Assembly (NCBI RefSeq): GCF_001575205.1
Contig: NZ_LSRE01000048.1
Span: forward strand, 62,001-126,000
DNA from: Tsukamurella pseudospumae
GTDB lineage: Bacteria > Actinomycetota > Actinomycetes > Mycobacteriales > Mycobacteriaceae
Length of the DNA stretch: 64,000 nucleotides
Reading direction: 5' to 3'
Shown here: positions 36,213-45,515 of the stretch, one piece after another
How positions within the stretch are numbered: position 1 is the first letter of the stretch
How the letters are laid out: every line of letters starts with the position of its first letter
Position numbers and translations under genes: made by a program
Notes under the pieces: generated by a model
The model's database searches: none
The model's input: the letters and a program-made list of their open reading frames with translations, nothing else
Told to the model about the DNA's origin: nothing

Positions 36213-36926
36213 TCACCCGCTACGCCCTGACCCGCAGAAGTAGGCGAGCGCAGCCTCGCGGCTCGTCCTCAGTGCGGCCAGGTCGGTTCGGTCCGCCTCG
36301 AGCGCACAGGTCGTGCGGCCCGTTCCGTCGCGTCCGACGACGGTGCCCGCCAACGCCCGCAGTGGCGCTGCTCCCGCGGGTACGACGTAGAACACGTAGT
36401 GCATCGCGCCAGCACCACCGGCACCCGACGTCCGCAGATACCCGTCGACCACCCGGAACTCGCGGGTCGAGATCTGCCCGCGGTCGATGAGGCGGCCGCC
36501 GCCGGCCCGGTACACCCGGTACTCGATCGCGCCCGACGAACCGCCCCAGCCGACCGGCACCAGGAGGTCGTGGTCGGCGTCGCCGAGCAGGGATCGGTAG
36601 ACCGCACGTGCGGGACGTGCGCCGTCGATCGGAAGCCGCGACCCGACCGAGACGCTCTCCGGGGCTCCGCGCACGCGAAGCGAGACGGTCCCCGCACCGT
36701 CGACCGCCCGGAAGGCGACGTCCACCGCCGGGGCGCCGTCACCGATCGCCGGCACCGTGTACTCGTCGAGCGCGGGCCCGACAGCCGTCGGCGGGCCCGG
36801 CCCCGCGGACGAGCTCGGCGCGTGCCCGCCGCCGTCCGGGGCGCAACCGGCCGCCAGCACGAGCATGCCCACGGCGAGACACCGCACGACGCCCGTGCGT
36901 GGCCGTCCTCCCCACCGCGATGTCAT
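36213..36926 (-). CDS. predicted lipoprotein of unknown function
   Basis: A 237-residue protein with a signal peptide and lipobox LAAGC (Cys28), a short Ser/Pro-rich linker and a beta-rich domain without a family I recognise. Two further cysteines near the C-terminus (TTCALEADR, YFCGSG) could form a disulfide. The ATG at 36926 is chosen for the signal peptide. Convergent with the SHOCT gene (13 bp apart) and 44 bp downstream of an MFS gene. Confidence 0.6.
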   Translation of the reverse strand: MTSRWGGRPRTGVVRCLAVGMLVLAAGCAPDGGGHAPSSSAGPGPPTAVGPALDEYTVPAIGDGAPAVDVAFRAVDGAGTVSLRVRGAPESVSVGSRLPIDGARPARAVYRSLLGDADHDLLVPVGWGGSSGAIEYRVYRAGGGRLIDRGQISTREFRVVDGYLRTSGAGGAGAMHYVFYVVPAGAAPLRALAGTVVGRDGTGRTTCALEADRTDLAALRTSREAALAYFCGSGRSG

Positions 36927-36970
36927 GTGCCCAGCATGTTCGCCCGGCCTTGGCGTGCGCTTGCCGGCGA

Positions 36971-38326
36971 CTACCGCGCACCGTCGACCGCGAAGGCGCT
37001 GCCGCGCTCCCGGTCGAGGTAGGTCTCGGACTTGTTGCGCAGGAAGAAGACGTACACGACCAGCGAGATCGCGATGGTCACGGTCACGTAGGCGATGAAC
37101 CAGGGCACGTGGCCGGACTTCTTCGCGGCCTCGTAGATCAGCGGCGCGGTGCCTCCGAAGATCGAGTTGGCCAGGGCGTAGCCGATTCCCACGCCGAGGG
37201 CGCGGATGTGCGACGGGAAGAGCTCGGCCTTCACGAGTGCGTTGATCGAGGTGTAGCCGGTGATGATCACGTAGCCCCCGCACACCATCGCGAGCGAGGC
37301 GACCGCGACATGGAGGTTCGGCAGGTACGTGATGAGGAAGTAGGTGTAGATCACGCCGCCCACGCCGAAGAAGACCAGCATGGGCTTACGACCGATCTTG
37401 TCGCTGATCATGCCGCCGATCGGCTGGATGAGCATGAGGAAGATCAGGCCGATGAGGTTCACCCACGTCGCCGTCAGCGCGTGGTCGGTGTAGGCCGTCT
37501 TGACGATGGCGGGCGCGTTCACGCTGTAGACGTAGAACGCGAGCGTCCCGCCCATCGTGATGAGGAAGCACAGCACGAGTTGCCGCCAGTACCCGGTGAG
37601 CAGCTCGCGCATCGTGCCCGAGCTGGTGTCCTCACCGTCGCGGATCGCGGCGAGTTGCTCCTCGGACAGCGACTCGTCCATCGTCCGGCGCAGCCAGAAC
37701 ACGATGATCGCCGCGATACCACCGACGAAGAACGCGATGCGCCAACCGAAGTCGGACACCTGCGCCTTGGAGAACAGCCCCAGGAGCACCAGAAGCATGA
37801 ACTGCGCCAGCACGTGCCCGCCGACGAGCGTGACGTACTGGAAGGACGAGAAGAAGCCCCGCCGCTCCCGCGTCGCCGCCTCGGACATGTACGTGGCGGA
37901 CGTGCCGTACTCGCCGCCCGTCGCGAATCCCTGCACCAGCCGGCACAGGATGAGCACCACCGCCGCAGCCACACCGATGGTCTCGCGGCCCGGTACTACC
38001 GCGATCACGAACGAACAGCCGGCCATGAGCGAGACGCTCATCGTCAGCGCCGCGCGCCGCCCTTTCCGGTCGGCGTAACGGCCGAAGAACCACGAGCCGA
38101 CCGGTCGCATGAGGAAGGTGACGGCGAAGATCGCGTAGACGTAGACGGTCGAGTTCTTGTCGGCCTTGTCGAAGAACTGGCTCTCGAAGTACGTGGCGAA
38201 GACGGTGTAGACGTAGACGTCATACCATTCAACGAGGTTGCCGCTCGATCCGCGCAGCGTGTTCCAGATCGCCCGGCGGGTGTCCGCCCGGGACGAGACC
38301 GGCACCGTCGCATTCGATTCCCTCAT
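36971..38326 (-). CDS. MHS-family MFS transporter (KgtP-like)
   Basis: A 451-residue 12-helix carrier. GNLVEWYDVYVYTVFATYF, GRYADRKGRRAAL, VQGFATGGEYGTSATYMSEAA and SDKIGRKPML are the MHS-family signatures, closest in feel to alpha-ketoglutarate (KgtP) permeases. H+-coupled uptake of a dicarboxylate or similar is inferred. It lies 25 bp downstream of a second MFS gene in the same direction. Confidence 0.82.
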   Translation of the reverse strand: MRESNATVPVSSRADTRRAIWNTLRGSSGNLVEWYDVYVYTVFATYFESQFFDKADKNSTVYVYAIFAVTFLMRPVGSWFFGRYADRKGRRAALTMSVSLMAGCSFVIAVVPGRETIGVAAAVVLILCRLVQGFATGGEYGTSATYMSEAATRERRGFFSSFQYVTLVGGHVLAQFMLLVLLGLFSKAQVSDFGWRIAFFVGGIAAIIVFWLRRTMDESLSEEQLAAIRDGEDTSSGTMRELLTGYWRQLVLCFLITMGGTLAFYVYSVNAPAIVKTAYTDHALTATWVNLIGLIFLMLIQPIGGMISDKIGRKPMLVFFGVGGVIYTYFLITYLPNLHVAVASLAMVCGGYVIITGYTSINALVKAELFPSHIRALGVGIGYALANSIFGGTAPLIYEAAKKSGHVPWFIAYVTVTIAISLVVYVFFLRNKSETYLDRERGSAFAVDGAR

Positions 38327-38351
38327 GATCGCCTTCCCGGCCGGATGCGGC

Positions 38352-39722
38352 CTACACCTCGTCGGCGGAGCGTCCGGTGCTCCGGTGGCCGAGGACGGCC
38401 ACCGTGATCATCAGCAGCAGCATCGCCGCCGCGACCACCGCGAACACCCACACGCTGCCACGATCGTCGAGGATCGGAAGCAGAACGAACGGAAGGAATG
38501 CGGTCACGAGCTTCGAGAGCGAGTAGGCGGCGCCGGCCGCGGTGCCGCGGATCGCCGTGGGGTACGAGTCGGCGAGGTAGACGTGGTAGGCGTTGGAGAA
38601 CAGGTTCGAGGCCAGGGTGTAGCAGAAGCCGGCCGCCACGATCTGCGCGGGGCTGCCCGCGAAACCGAACCACAGGCCGAAGACGGCCATCAGCCCCGCC
38701 GAACCGATGACGAGGTAGCGGCGTTCGATCCGCTCGACGATCGGCAGTGCCAGCGCGGCACCGAGGGGGTAGCCGATGTACGACAGCGCCACGAACAGCA
38801 GCGAGGTCTGGATCGAGTAGCCCTTGGCCAGCAGCACGAGCGGCGCGATGGTGCCGAAGCCGTAGTAGCCGAACACCTCCAGGGCGGAGACGATCCACAG
38901 CATGACGGTGCGCCGCCGGTACGGCGGGCGGAACAGCGCGCGGATCGTGATCGACCGCGACCGTACCGGGCGCAGCGCCGCGTCGGGCTCGGCGAGGACC
39001 GCGCCCTCCTTCACGGCCTGCGCCTCCAGCCGGCGGACGATGGCGTCGGCCTCGTCGGAGCGCCCCTGCGCCTCGAGCCATCGGGGCGATTCGGGGAGGC
39101 CCCGTCGGACCAGCCAGACGATCAGCGAACCGAACGCCCCGAAGACGAACAGCAGCCGCCACCCCTGCACCTGCGCTCCCCCGATCTCGAAGACCTGCGG
39201 CGTGAGCCAGCGCGCGGCGAAGCCCACCACCGGCACGCCGAGGAAGGACACGACGTAGGCCAGGGAGATGTACTTTCCGCGCACGTTCTTCGGCAGGATG
39301 TCCGAGAGGTAGGAGTCGGCGAGCGCGAACTCGCCGCCGATCCCGATGCCCGCGATGAACCTGGTCACCACCAGGAAGGCCGCGTTCGGGCTGAACGCGC
39401 CCGCGAGCGAGGCCGCTGAGTAGAGCGCCAGGTTGAGCATGAATGCGGTGCGTCGGCCGTACCGGTCGGCCAGGCGGCCCATGAACAGTGCGCCGATGAA
39501 CTGGCCGATGAACGCGGAGGCCAGGAGCAGCTTGAGCTCGTCGGCGCCGAGCGCGAAGTCCTTCTTCAGCACGGTCGCGATGGTCGCGGCCAGGAAGTTC
39601 TCGTACTGATCGAAGAACAGTCCGAGCCCGATCACCCCCACTGCGGCGAAGTGCAGTCGCGTCATCGGCAGCCTGTCGAGCCGTGCCGCGATCGACGGCT
39701 CCTGCGTGGTCTCGGTCGTCAC
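38352..39722 (-). CDS. MFS transporter (sugar/aromatic-acid type)
   Basis: A 456-residue MFS carrier of the sugar-porter/AAHS-like type: GLGLFFDQYENFLAATI in helix 1, GRLADRYGRRTAF after helix 2, GIGIGGEFALADSYLSDILPKNVRGK, and LPESPRWLEAQGRSDEAD before the central loop. GTG 39722 is chosen over the longer ATG because TATATT lies 7 nt before it and the extra 36 residues look non-native. Substrate unknown; it forms an apparent two-transporter operon. Confidence 0.82.
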   Translation of the reverse strand: MTTETTQEPSIAARLDRLPMTRLHFAAVGVIGLGLFFDQYENFLAATIATVLKKDFALGADELKLLLASAFIGQFIGALFMGRLADRYGRRTAFMLNLALYSAASLAGAFSPNAAFLVVTRFIAGIGIGGEFALADSYLSDILPKNVRGKYISLAYVVSFLGVPVVGFAARWLTPQVFEIGGAQVQGWRLLFVFGAFGSLIVWLVRRGLPESPRWLEAQGRSDEADAIVRRLEAQAVKEGAVLAEPDAALRPVRSRSITIRALFRPPYRRRTVMLWIVSALEVFGYYGFGTIAPLVLLAKGYSIQTSLLFVALSYIGYPLGAALALPIVERIERRYLVIGSAGLMAVFGLWFGFAGSPAQIVAAGFCYTLASNLFSNAYHVYLADSYPTAIRGTAAGAAYSLSKLVTAFLPFVLLPILDDRGSVWVFAVVAAAMLLLMITVAVLGHRSTGRSADEV

Positions 39723-39729
39723 CCGTCGA

Positions 39730-39735
39730 AATATA
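39730..39735 (-). promoter_or_regulatory. -10 element (TATATT) of the two-MFS operon
   Basis: TATATT on the minus strand, 7 nt before the GTG at 39722; it decides that start. Confidence 0.5.
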
Positions 39736-39814
39736 CTTCGGTGTACGAATTCATGTGGACCGAGCGTGTCCGATCGGCGAACGCACGGCGCGAACCCCCG
39801 CACGCGGGCCGCGG

Positions 39815-40879
39815 ATGCGGTTGAATCCAACCGTGATCGTGGATTGTGCTCACTACGTCGACGGGGCCCGGCAGGCGGAGGCGGCCCTCCCTCCCCTCGA
39901 CGCCGCCCGGTTGTGCGGCGGCGGCGGCTTCGTCTGGCTCGGCCTGTTCGAACCGACGCCCGAGGAGATGGAGTCCGTGCGACAGGCCTTCGACCTGCAC
40001 GAGCTCGCCGTCGAGGACGCCCAGGACTACCACCTGCGACCGAAGGTCGAGGACTTCGACGCCTCGGTGAAGCTCGTCATCCTCCGGACCGCACGCTACG
40101 ACGACGACCGCGAGGAGGTCGACTTCGGCGAGATCAGCGTCTTCGTCGGCAGTGACTTCGTCATCACGGTGCGGCAGGGCGTGGCGAGCGAGCTGCATCG
40201 GGCCCGGGCCCGTCTCGAGCAGAAGCCGGAGCTCCTCGCCCTGGGGACCGACGCGGTGTTGTGGGCCATCCTCGACCAGGTGGTCGACGGCTACGAGCCC
40301 GTCGTCGCGGGCCTCGAGCACGACATCGAGCAGATCGAGGCGACGGTGTTCTCCGGTGCGGTCGCCCCCACGGAACGGATCTACCTGCTGCGCCGTGAGG
40401 TGACCAATTTCTACCGCGCCGCGCACCCCCTGCTCGCGGTGGTCAACGCCGTCGGGAAGAGCCTCGACGAGGAGCGCCTCTCCCCCTACCTGCGCGATGT
40501 CTACGACCGGCTCCAGCTCGTCAACGAGGAGGTGTCCGCCCAGCGCGACCTCCTCGGCACGATCCTCCAGGCCAACATCGCCGTCGTCTCGGTCCAGCAG
40601 GCGAACTCGGCGGCCCGGCAGAACAGCACCATGGAGCAGCTCACGGTGTTGGCCACGATCTTCCTGCCCCTGACCTTCATCACGGGCTTCTTCGGGCAGA
40701 ACTTCGAGTGGCTGACCTCGCACATCGACGGCTTCTGGCACTTCATGATCCTCGGCATCGGCGGCCTCCTCATTCCGCTGATAGCCCTGGCACTGTGGCT
40801 GCGCCGCAACAAGGCGCCCGAGGTCGATCCGTTCGCCAGCACGCACCACGGGCAGCACAAGGGCGAAGCCCACACCTGA
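39815..40879 (+). CDS. corA: CorA-family magnesium/cobalt transporter
   Basis: A 354-residue CorA-type channel protein: a large N-terminal cytosolic alpha/beta domain, a long helix (about 210-290) and two C-terminal membrane helices. The pore signature is G-Q-N (FFGQNFEWL) rather than G-M-N, a variant I have seen in many actinobacterial CorA relatives. The ATG at 39815 is chosen, with GTG 39833 an equally good alternative; neither has a clear ribosome site. It is divergent from the two-MFS operon. Confidence 0.85.
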   Translation: MRLNPTVIVDCAHYVDGARQAEAALPPLDAARLCGGGGFVWLGLFEPTPEEMESVRQAFDLHELAVEDAQDYHLRPKVEDFDASVKLVILRTARYDDDREEVDFGEISVFVGSDFVITVRQGVASELHRARARLEQKPELLALGTDAVLWAILDQVVDGYEPVVAGLEHDIEQIEATVFSGAVAPTERIYLLRREVTNFYRAAHPLLAVVNAVGKSLDEERLSPYLRDVYDRLQLVNEEVSAQRDLLGTILQANIAVVSVQQANSAARQNSTMEQLTVLATIFLPLTFITGFFGQNFEWLTSHIDGFWHFMILGIGGLLIPLIALALWLRRNKAPEVDPFASTHHGQHKGEAHT

Positions 40880-40986
40880 CGCATCCGCGCCGCGCAAGCG
40901 CGGGCCAACCCGCCGCCAACCCGCGCCGGGAAGACTGTGCTCGAACGCGCACCGGATCGTCGTGCGCCCCCACGGAGGAGACCCGA

Positions 40987-41238
40987 ATGTCGTTCGCACC
41001 GCGCCGACTGACCGCCACCGCCCTGCTCGGCCTCGCCCTGGCGGGCGGTGCCGCGACCGTCGGCGCCGCGACCGCGCAGGCAGCGGGCCCCGGGCTCGGC
41101 GACTCGTGCATCGGTGCCGAGGTAGGCAAGCGGGCCGTGACCGCGGACGGCACCCGGATCCTGTGCAGCGAGTACCGGTGGGTCGTCGATCACGGCCAGC
41201 GGCCGAGCCACTCCTGGGCCGACGACCAGCCGCGGTGA
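40987..41238 (+). CDS. small secreted protein
   Basis: An 83-residue protein with a Sec signal peptide (AATAQAAG cleavage region, about residue 33) and a 50-residue mature part with two cysteines (41 and 60) that could pair. A GGAGGA ribosome site 6-7 nt before the ATG supports translation. I recognise no family; the mature part ends in Trp- and basic-rich WADDQPR. Confidence 0.6.
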   Translation: MSFAPRRLTATALLGLALAGGAATVGAATAQAAGPGLGDSCIGAEVGKRAVTADGTRILCSEYRWVVDHGQRPSHSWADDQPR

Positions 41239-41267
41239 GACCGCCCCGTCCGCCTCGCGACCGCGAG

Positions 41268-41273
41268 TAGCCT
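41268..41273 (+). promoter_or_regulatory. -10 element (TAGCCT) of the sirtuin gene
   Basis: TAGCCT lies 7 nt before the GTG at 41281. Confidence 0.5.
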
Positions 41274-41280
41274 GGACGAC

Positions 41281-42147
41281 GTGCGCACTGCGATACCCGC
41301 CTGGGAGCCCGCGGAGGCCACCGCACCCGACGCGGACTGGGCCGACCGGCTCGACCGGGCGCGGGAGCTGCTGAAGGGGCGCCGCATCGTGGCGCTCACC
41401 GGCGCCGGGATCTCCACCGCGTCCGGCATCCCCGATTACCGGAGCCCGGACGCGCCCCGTCGCACCCCGATGACGCTCCAACAGTTCCTGGGATCCGCCG
41501 AGTTCCGGAAACGGTACTGGGCGCGCAACCACCTCGGTTGGCGGCACATGGACGCGGCGCTGCCCAATGCGGCGCACCGCGGCCTCGCAGCGCTGCCCGG
41601 CGTGACGGGCGTGATCACCCAGAACGTCGACCTCCTGCATCTCAAGGCCGGCTCGCGCGGCGTCGTCGACCTGCACGGGAACTACGCGCAGGTGCGGTGC
41701 CTGAGCTGCGCGAGCCGGATCAGCCGGCACCGTCTGCACGCGCAGCTCGAACCCCTCAACGCCGGCTTCGTCGCGCGGATCGCCGGGCGCGGCGCCCTCG
41801 AGGTCGCCCCCGACGCCGATGTCGTCATCGAGGACACGGGCGACTTCACGATGGTCGACTGCGGCGCCTGCGGCGGCGTCCTCAAGCCCGACATCGTCTA
41901 CTTCGGGGAGTCCGTGCCCAAGCCGCGCGTCGCCCGCGCGTTCGCCATGGTCGACGATGCCGAGGCCCTCCTCGTGCTCGGCACCTCACTGACCGTGATG
42001 TCAGGGCTGCGGTTCGTGCGGCATGCGCACAAGCAGGGCAAGCCGATCGTCATCGTGAACCGCGGCCGCACCCGCGGCGACGAGCTCGCCGACGTCACCG
42101 TCGACGTGGACGTCGCCACCGCCCTGCAGCGTCTCGCCCTGCCCTGA
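41281..42147 (+). CDS. NAD+-dependent protein deacetylase (SIR2 family)
   Basis: A 288-residue sirtuin of the SIRT4/class II type. GAGISTASGIPDYR (residues 41-54) is the NAD-binding loop, TQNVDLLH the catalytic-site motif, DLHGNY holds the catalytic His, the zinc Cys pairs are CLSC and CGAC, and GTSLTVMSG and NRGRTRGDELAD complete the Rossmann core. GTG start with a leaderless-type promoter. Deacylase, lipoamidase or ADP-ribosylation activity cannot be distinguished here. Confidence 0.92.
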   Translation: MRTAIPAWEPAEATAPDADWADRLDRARELLKGRRIVALTGAGISTASGIPDYRSPDAPRRTPMTLQQFLGSAEFRKRYWARNHLGWRHMDAALPNAAHRGLAALPGVTGVITQNVDLLHLKAGSRGVVDLHGNYAQVRCLSCASRISRHRLHAQLEPLNAGFVARIAGRGALEVAPDADVVIEDTGDFTMVDCGACGGVLKPDIVYFGESVPKPRVARAFAMVDDAEALLVLGTSLTVMSGLRFVRHAHKQGKPIVIVNRGRTRGDELADVTVDVDVATALQRLALP

Positions 42148-42167
42148 TCGCCGACCGAGAGGACCCC

Positions 42168-44396
42168 GTGAGCACCGACGCCGCCGATCTCCCGCTCGAG
42201 GACCGAGCCCGCCTGCTCACGGGCGCGGACTTCTGGACCACCGCCGCGGCCCCCGGGGTGCCGTCGATCGTGCTCACCGACGGCCCGCACGGCGTGCGGC
42301 GCCAACTCGGGGCGTCGGACCACCTGGGCCTCAACGCGTCCGCCCCCGCCACCTGCTTCCCACCCGCCGTGGCCGTCGGCTCGAGCTGGAACCCCGAGGT
42401 GGCGCGGCGCATCGGCGAGGCGGTCGCCGTCGAGGGGCGCGCCCTGGGCGTCTCGGTGATCCTGGGCCCCGGCGTGAACATCAAGCGGCACCCGCTGTGC
42501 GGCAGGAACTTCGAGTACTACTCCGAGGACCCGCTGCTCGCCGGTGCGCTCGGGGCGGCGCTCGTGCAGGGGCAGCAGAGCCGCGGGGCCGGCGCCTCCG
42601 TCAAGCACTTCGCGCTCAACAACCAGGAAACGGAACGGATGCGGGTCAGCGTCGACGCGGACCCGCGCACCGTCCGCGAGATCTACCTCCCCGCCTTCGA
42701 GCAGATCGTCCGCGAGGCCGCTCCCGCCACCGTGATGTGCTCGTACAACCGGATCGGCGGCGTCTACGCCTCGCAGAACCACTGGCTGCTGACCTCACTG
42801 CTGCGCGAGGAGTGGGCGTACGAGGGGCTCGTCGTCTCCGACTGGGGCGCGGTGCACGACCCCGTCGCCGCGGTCCGTGCGGGCCTGGACCTGGAAATGC
42901 CGCACGACCCCACCAGTACCGAGCGCGTGCTCGCCGCCGTCGCCGCGGGCGACCTCGACGAGGGGACCGTGACCCGGGCCGCGCAGCGCGTGATCGACCT
43001 GGCGCGGTGGGCACCGTCGGACGACGAGCCCGCGCCCGACCTCGAGGCGCACCACCGACTGGCCCGGGAGGTCGCGGCGGAGTGCGCCGTGCTGCTGCGC
43101 AACGAGCACGCCGCGCTCCCCCTCGGCGCGGGCTCCGGGTCCGTCGCGGTGATCGGCGAGCTAGCCCGGATCCCGCGGTACCAGGGCGGCGGATCGAGTC
43201 ACATCAACGCCACCCGCGTCGACGTCCCGCTCGACGAGATCGTCGCGCGCGCAGAAGAACTCGGCATCCCGACCGAGTTCGCGGCAGGCTACACGCTCGA
43301 CGGTGACGACGCCGGGCACGGCGACGACCACGCGCTCCATGCGGAGGCCGTCGGCACGGCCGCCCGAGCCGGCACGGCGGTGATCTTCGCCGGGCTCACC
43401 GAGGCGGAGGAGTCCGAGGGCTTCGACCGCCCGGACCTGCGGATCGCGTCGCGCCAGGTGGACCTGATCCGCGCGGCCGCGGCCGCGGCGTCCCGCACCG
43501 TCGTGGTCCTCGTGGGCGGCGGCGTGGTCGAGCTCGAATCGTGGCACGACGAGGTCGACGCGATCCTCGAGGCCTTCCTGCTCGGCCAGGGCGGCGGCGC
43601 AGCGATCGCCGACCTGCTGTTCGGACTGGCGGAACCGTCGGGCCGCCTGGCCGAGACCATCCCCCGGACCATCGAGCAGACCCCGGCGTTCGGGACCTTC
43701 CCCGGCGAGCTCGGCACCGTCCGGTACGGCGAGGGCCTGCTCGTGGGCTACCGCTGGTACACCACCCGTGGGATCACGCCGCGCTACCCGTTCGGGCACG
43801 GCCTGAGCTACACGGACGTCGTCGTCGACGACCTCGCAGTGGCGGTCACCGGCCCCGACACCGCGACCGCTCGGGTGCGGGTGCGCAACACCGGCGACCG
43901 CGCGGGAAAGCACGTGGTGCAGCTCTACGTCGGCGGGGAGGCCGGTCCGGTCTTCCGGCCCCGACGGTCCCTGGCCGCTTTCCGCAAGGTCGCGCTCGGG
44001 CCCGGTGAATCGACGACGGTCGAGCTCGACCTGCCTCGCCGCGCGTTCGCGTACTGGGACGCACGGCGGAACGACTGGGTCGTCGCCGGCGGCGCCTACC
44101 GCATCGAGGTGGGCCGCAGCAGCGAGGACATCGACGGTGCCGCCCAGATCGAGCTCGACGGCGACGTGATCGTCGAACGCCTGGACATGGACTCGACGAT
44201 CGCCGAGTGGGCGGCGCACCCCGTGGCCGGGGAGGGCTTCCGGGCCGCGCTCACCGGATCCGTCGGGGGCATGTCCGTCGACCAGCTCCTGGAACTCGCG
44301 GGCTCGATGCCCCTGGGCAAGGCGCTGGACATGCTGCCCGGTCCCGCGGGCGCCGAAGCCCGCGCCGGGCTGGAGGCCGCGATCGCTGCACAGTGA
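42168..44396 (+). CDS. bglX: glycoside hydrolase family 3 beta-glucosidase-like enzyme
   Basis: A 742-residue GH3 enzyme with the three-part architecture: N-terminal barrel with VVSDWGAV carrying the nucleophile Asp225 and KHFALNNQE, the alpha/beta sandwich (about 310-530), and a C-terminal fibronectin III-like domain (about 590-665). No signal peptide is visible, so it acts in the cytoplasm, probably on beta-glucosides or similar. The GTG has GAGAGGA upstream. It is convergent with another GH3-type gene. Confidence 0.88.
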   Translation: MSTDAADLPLEDRARLLTGADFWTTAAAPGVPSIVLTDGPHGVRRQLGASDHLGLNASAPATCFPPAVAVGSSWNPEVARRIGEAVAVEGRALGVSVILGPGVNIKRHPLCGRNFEYYSEDPLLAGALGAALVQGQQSRGAGASVKHFALNNQETERMRVSVDADPRTVREIYLPAFEQIVREAAPATVMCSYNRIGGVYASQNHWLLTSLLREEWAYEGLVVSDWGAVHDPVAAVRAGLDLEMPHDPTSTERVLAAVAAGDLDEGTVTRAAQRVIDLARWAPSDDEPAPDLEAHHRLAREVAAECAVLLRNEHAALPLGAGSGSVAVIGELARIPRYQGGGSSHINATRVDVPLDEIVARAEELGIPTEFAAGYTLDGDDAGHGDDHALHAEAVGTAARAGTAVIFAGLTEAEESEGFDRPDLRIASRQVDLIRAAAAAASRTVVVLVGGGVVELESWHDEVDAILEAFLLGQGGGAAIADLLFGLAEPSGRLAETIPRTIEQTPAFGTFPGELGTVRYGEGLLVGYRWYTTRGITPRYPFGHGLSYTDVVVDDLAVAVTGPDTATARVRVRNTGDRAGKHVVQLYVGGEAGPVFRPRRSLAAFRKVALGPGESTTVELDLPRRAFAYWDARRNDWVVAGGAYRIEVGRSSEDIDGAAQIELDGDVIVERLDMDSTIAEWAAHPVAGEGFRAALTGSVGGMSVDQLLELAGSMPLGKALDMLPGPAGAEARAGLEAAIAAQ

Positions 44397-44433
44397 CCGC
44401 GGACCGTGCATCGCGCGCAGCGCGGGCGTGCGG

Positions 44434-45435
44434 TCAGAGGCCGGCGCGCGCGAGCGCCTGCGCGGCCTCGTCGCCCTGGGCCACGTCCCGCGCGGAGCAG
44501 CACAGCAGGTCGGCGCCGGCCCGGACCGCCGCGACCGCCCGCTGCCCCGTGGAGCCGTACGCGGCGAGGGCTCCCGCCTCCAGCGCGTCGGTGATGATCG
44601 TGCCCGAGAAACCGAGACGGCCGCGCAGGTGGGTCTGCAGGATCGTGCGGGACATGCCGGCCGGGTTCGCCGCATCCAGAGCGGGATAGACGGCCCACGA
44701 CGGCATCACCATCCGCACCCCCGCCGCGATCGCGGCGGTGTACGGCGCCATGTCGACCGACTGCAGGGTCGCGGCCGGCAGGTCGACGGTGACCGTGGTC
44801 AGGTCCGTGTTCGCCCCCGCCGGAGCAGCTCCCAGGCCCGGGAAGTGCTTGGCGCACGCCGAGATCCCCGCGCCCTGCGCTGCCCGGATGAAGGCCGCGG
44901 CGCAGTCCGCGACGACCTGCGGGTCGGACGAGAAGCTGCGCTGCGTGGCGTCCAGGAAGTCGCCCGCGGACCTGTGAACGCCCAGCACGGGCGCGAGGTC
45001 GCCGGAGATCCCGGCCCCGCCGAGTACCGCGGCCGCCGCTGCACCCTGCGCCCTCGCAGCTGACGCCGGGTCGGCCGAGGTGCCCACCTGCTTCGCGGAC
45101 GCCGACGGGCCGCCGGGCACCCGGTTGACCTGGCCGCCCTCCTGATCGGTGAGCAGCGTGAGCGAGCCCTTCGCCGCCCGGCGGAACTCGGCCGTCACCT
45201 CCGCGAGCTGCGCCGCGGACGAGATGTTCTCCGAGAAGAAGATGACGCCGCCCACGCGCCCCTGCGAGACCTTGGTCAGCAGCTCCCCGGGCGGCGTGAG
45301 GCCGCTGTAGGAGTACACCACTCGCCGCCCCGCGTCCGGCGCCGCCGCGGCCCTCCCCGCGGACACCGCTGTGAGGGTCGCGAACACGGCACCCGTGCCC
45401 GCGACGAGGAACGCCCTGCGGTCGAAGTCCACCAT
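44434..45435 (-). CDS. Tat-exported GH3 (NagZ-like) glycosidase
   Basis: A 333-residue GH3 N-terminal-domain protein with a twin-arginine signal (DRRAFLV, Ala-rich cleavage region). GGVIFFSEN, LLTDQEGGQVNRV and KHFPGLG match the NagZ/LpqI-like barrel, and TDALEAGAL holds the likely nucleophile Asp. The NagZ loop KHFPGHG-x-x-x-x-D-S-H, whose Asp-His pair is the acid/base, is here KHFPGLG...NTDL, without the His. The ATG at 45435 is chosen over 45441 because TACCCT then lies 8 nt upstream. Activity on cell-wall sugars is inferred. Confidence 0.8.
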   Translation of the reverse strand: MVDFDRRAFLVAGTGAVFATLTAVSAGRAAAAPDAGRRVVYSYSGLTPPGELLTKVSQGRVGGVIFFSENISSAAQLAEVTAEFRRAAKGSLTLLTDQEGGQVNRVPGGPSASAKQVGTSADPASAARAQGAAAAAVLGGAGISGDLAPVLGVHRSAGDFLDATQRSFSSDPQVVADCAAAFIRAAQGAGISACAKHFPGLGAAPAGANTDLTTVTVDLPAATLQSVDMAPYTAAIAAGVRMVMPSWAVYPALDAANPAGMSRTILQTHLRGRLGFSGTIITDALEAGALAAYGSTGQRAVAAVRAGADLLCCSARDVAQGDEAAQALARAGL

Positions 45436-45443
45436 GATCATCG

Positions 45444-45449
45444 AGGGTA
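45444..45449 (-). promoter_or_regulatory. -10 element (TACCCT) of the Tat-exported GH3 gene
   Basis: TACCCT on the minus strand is 8 nt from the ATG at 45435 but only 2 nt from the one at 45441, so it favours the former. Confidence 0.42.
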
Positions 45450-45503
45450 CCCACTCGCACGCTGCTCAGAGCGGATCCGACGGTGCCGCGGCCCGGCCCG
45501 TCG

Positions 45504-45509
45504 TAGCGT
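45504..45509 (+). promoter_or_regulatory. -10 element (TAGCGT) of the popR-like gene
   Basis: TAGCGT lies 6 nt before the ATG at 45516. Confidence 0.5.
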
Positions 45510-45515
45510 GAGTCC

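Noticed and set aside
40690-40710. G-Q-N in place of G-M-N in CorA as evidence of an inactive transporter
   Set aside because: The GxN variant is widespread among actinobacterial CorA relatives, so it probably marks a subgroup.
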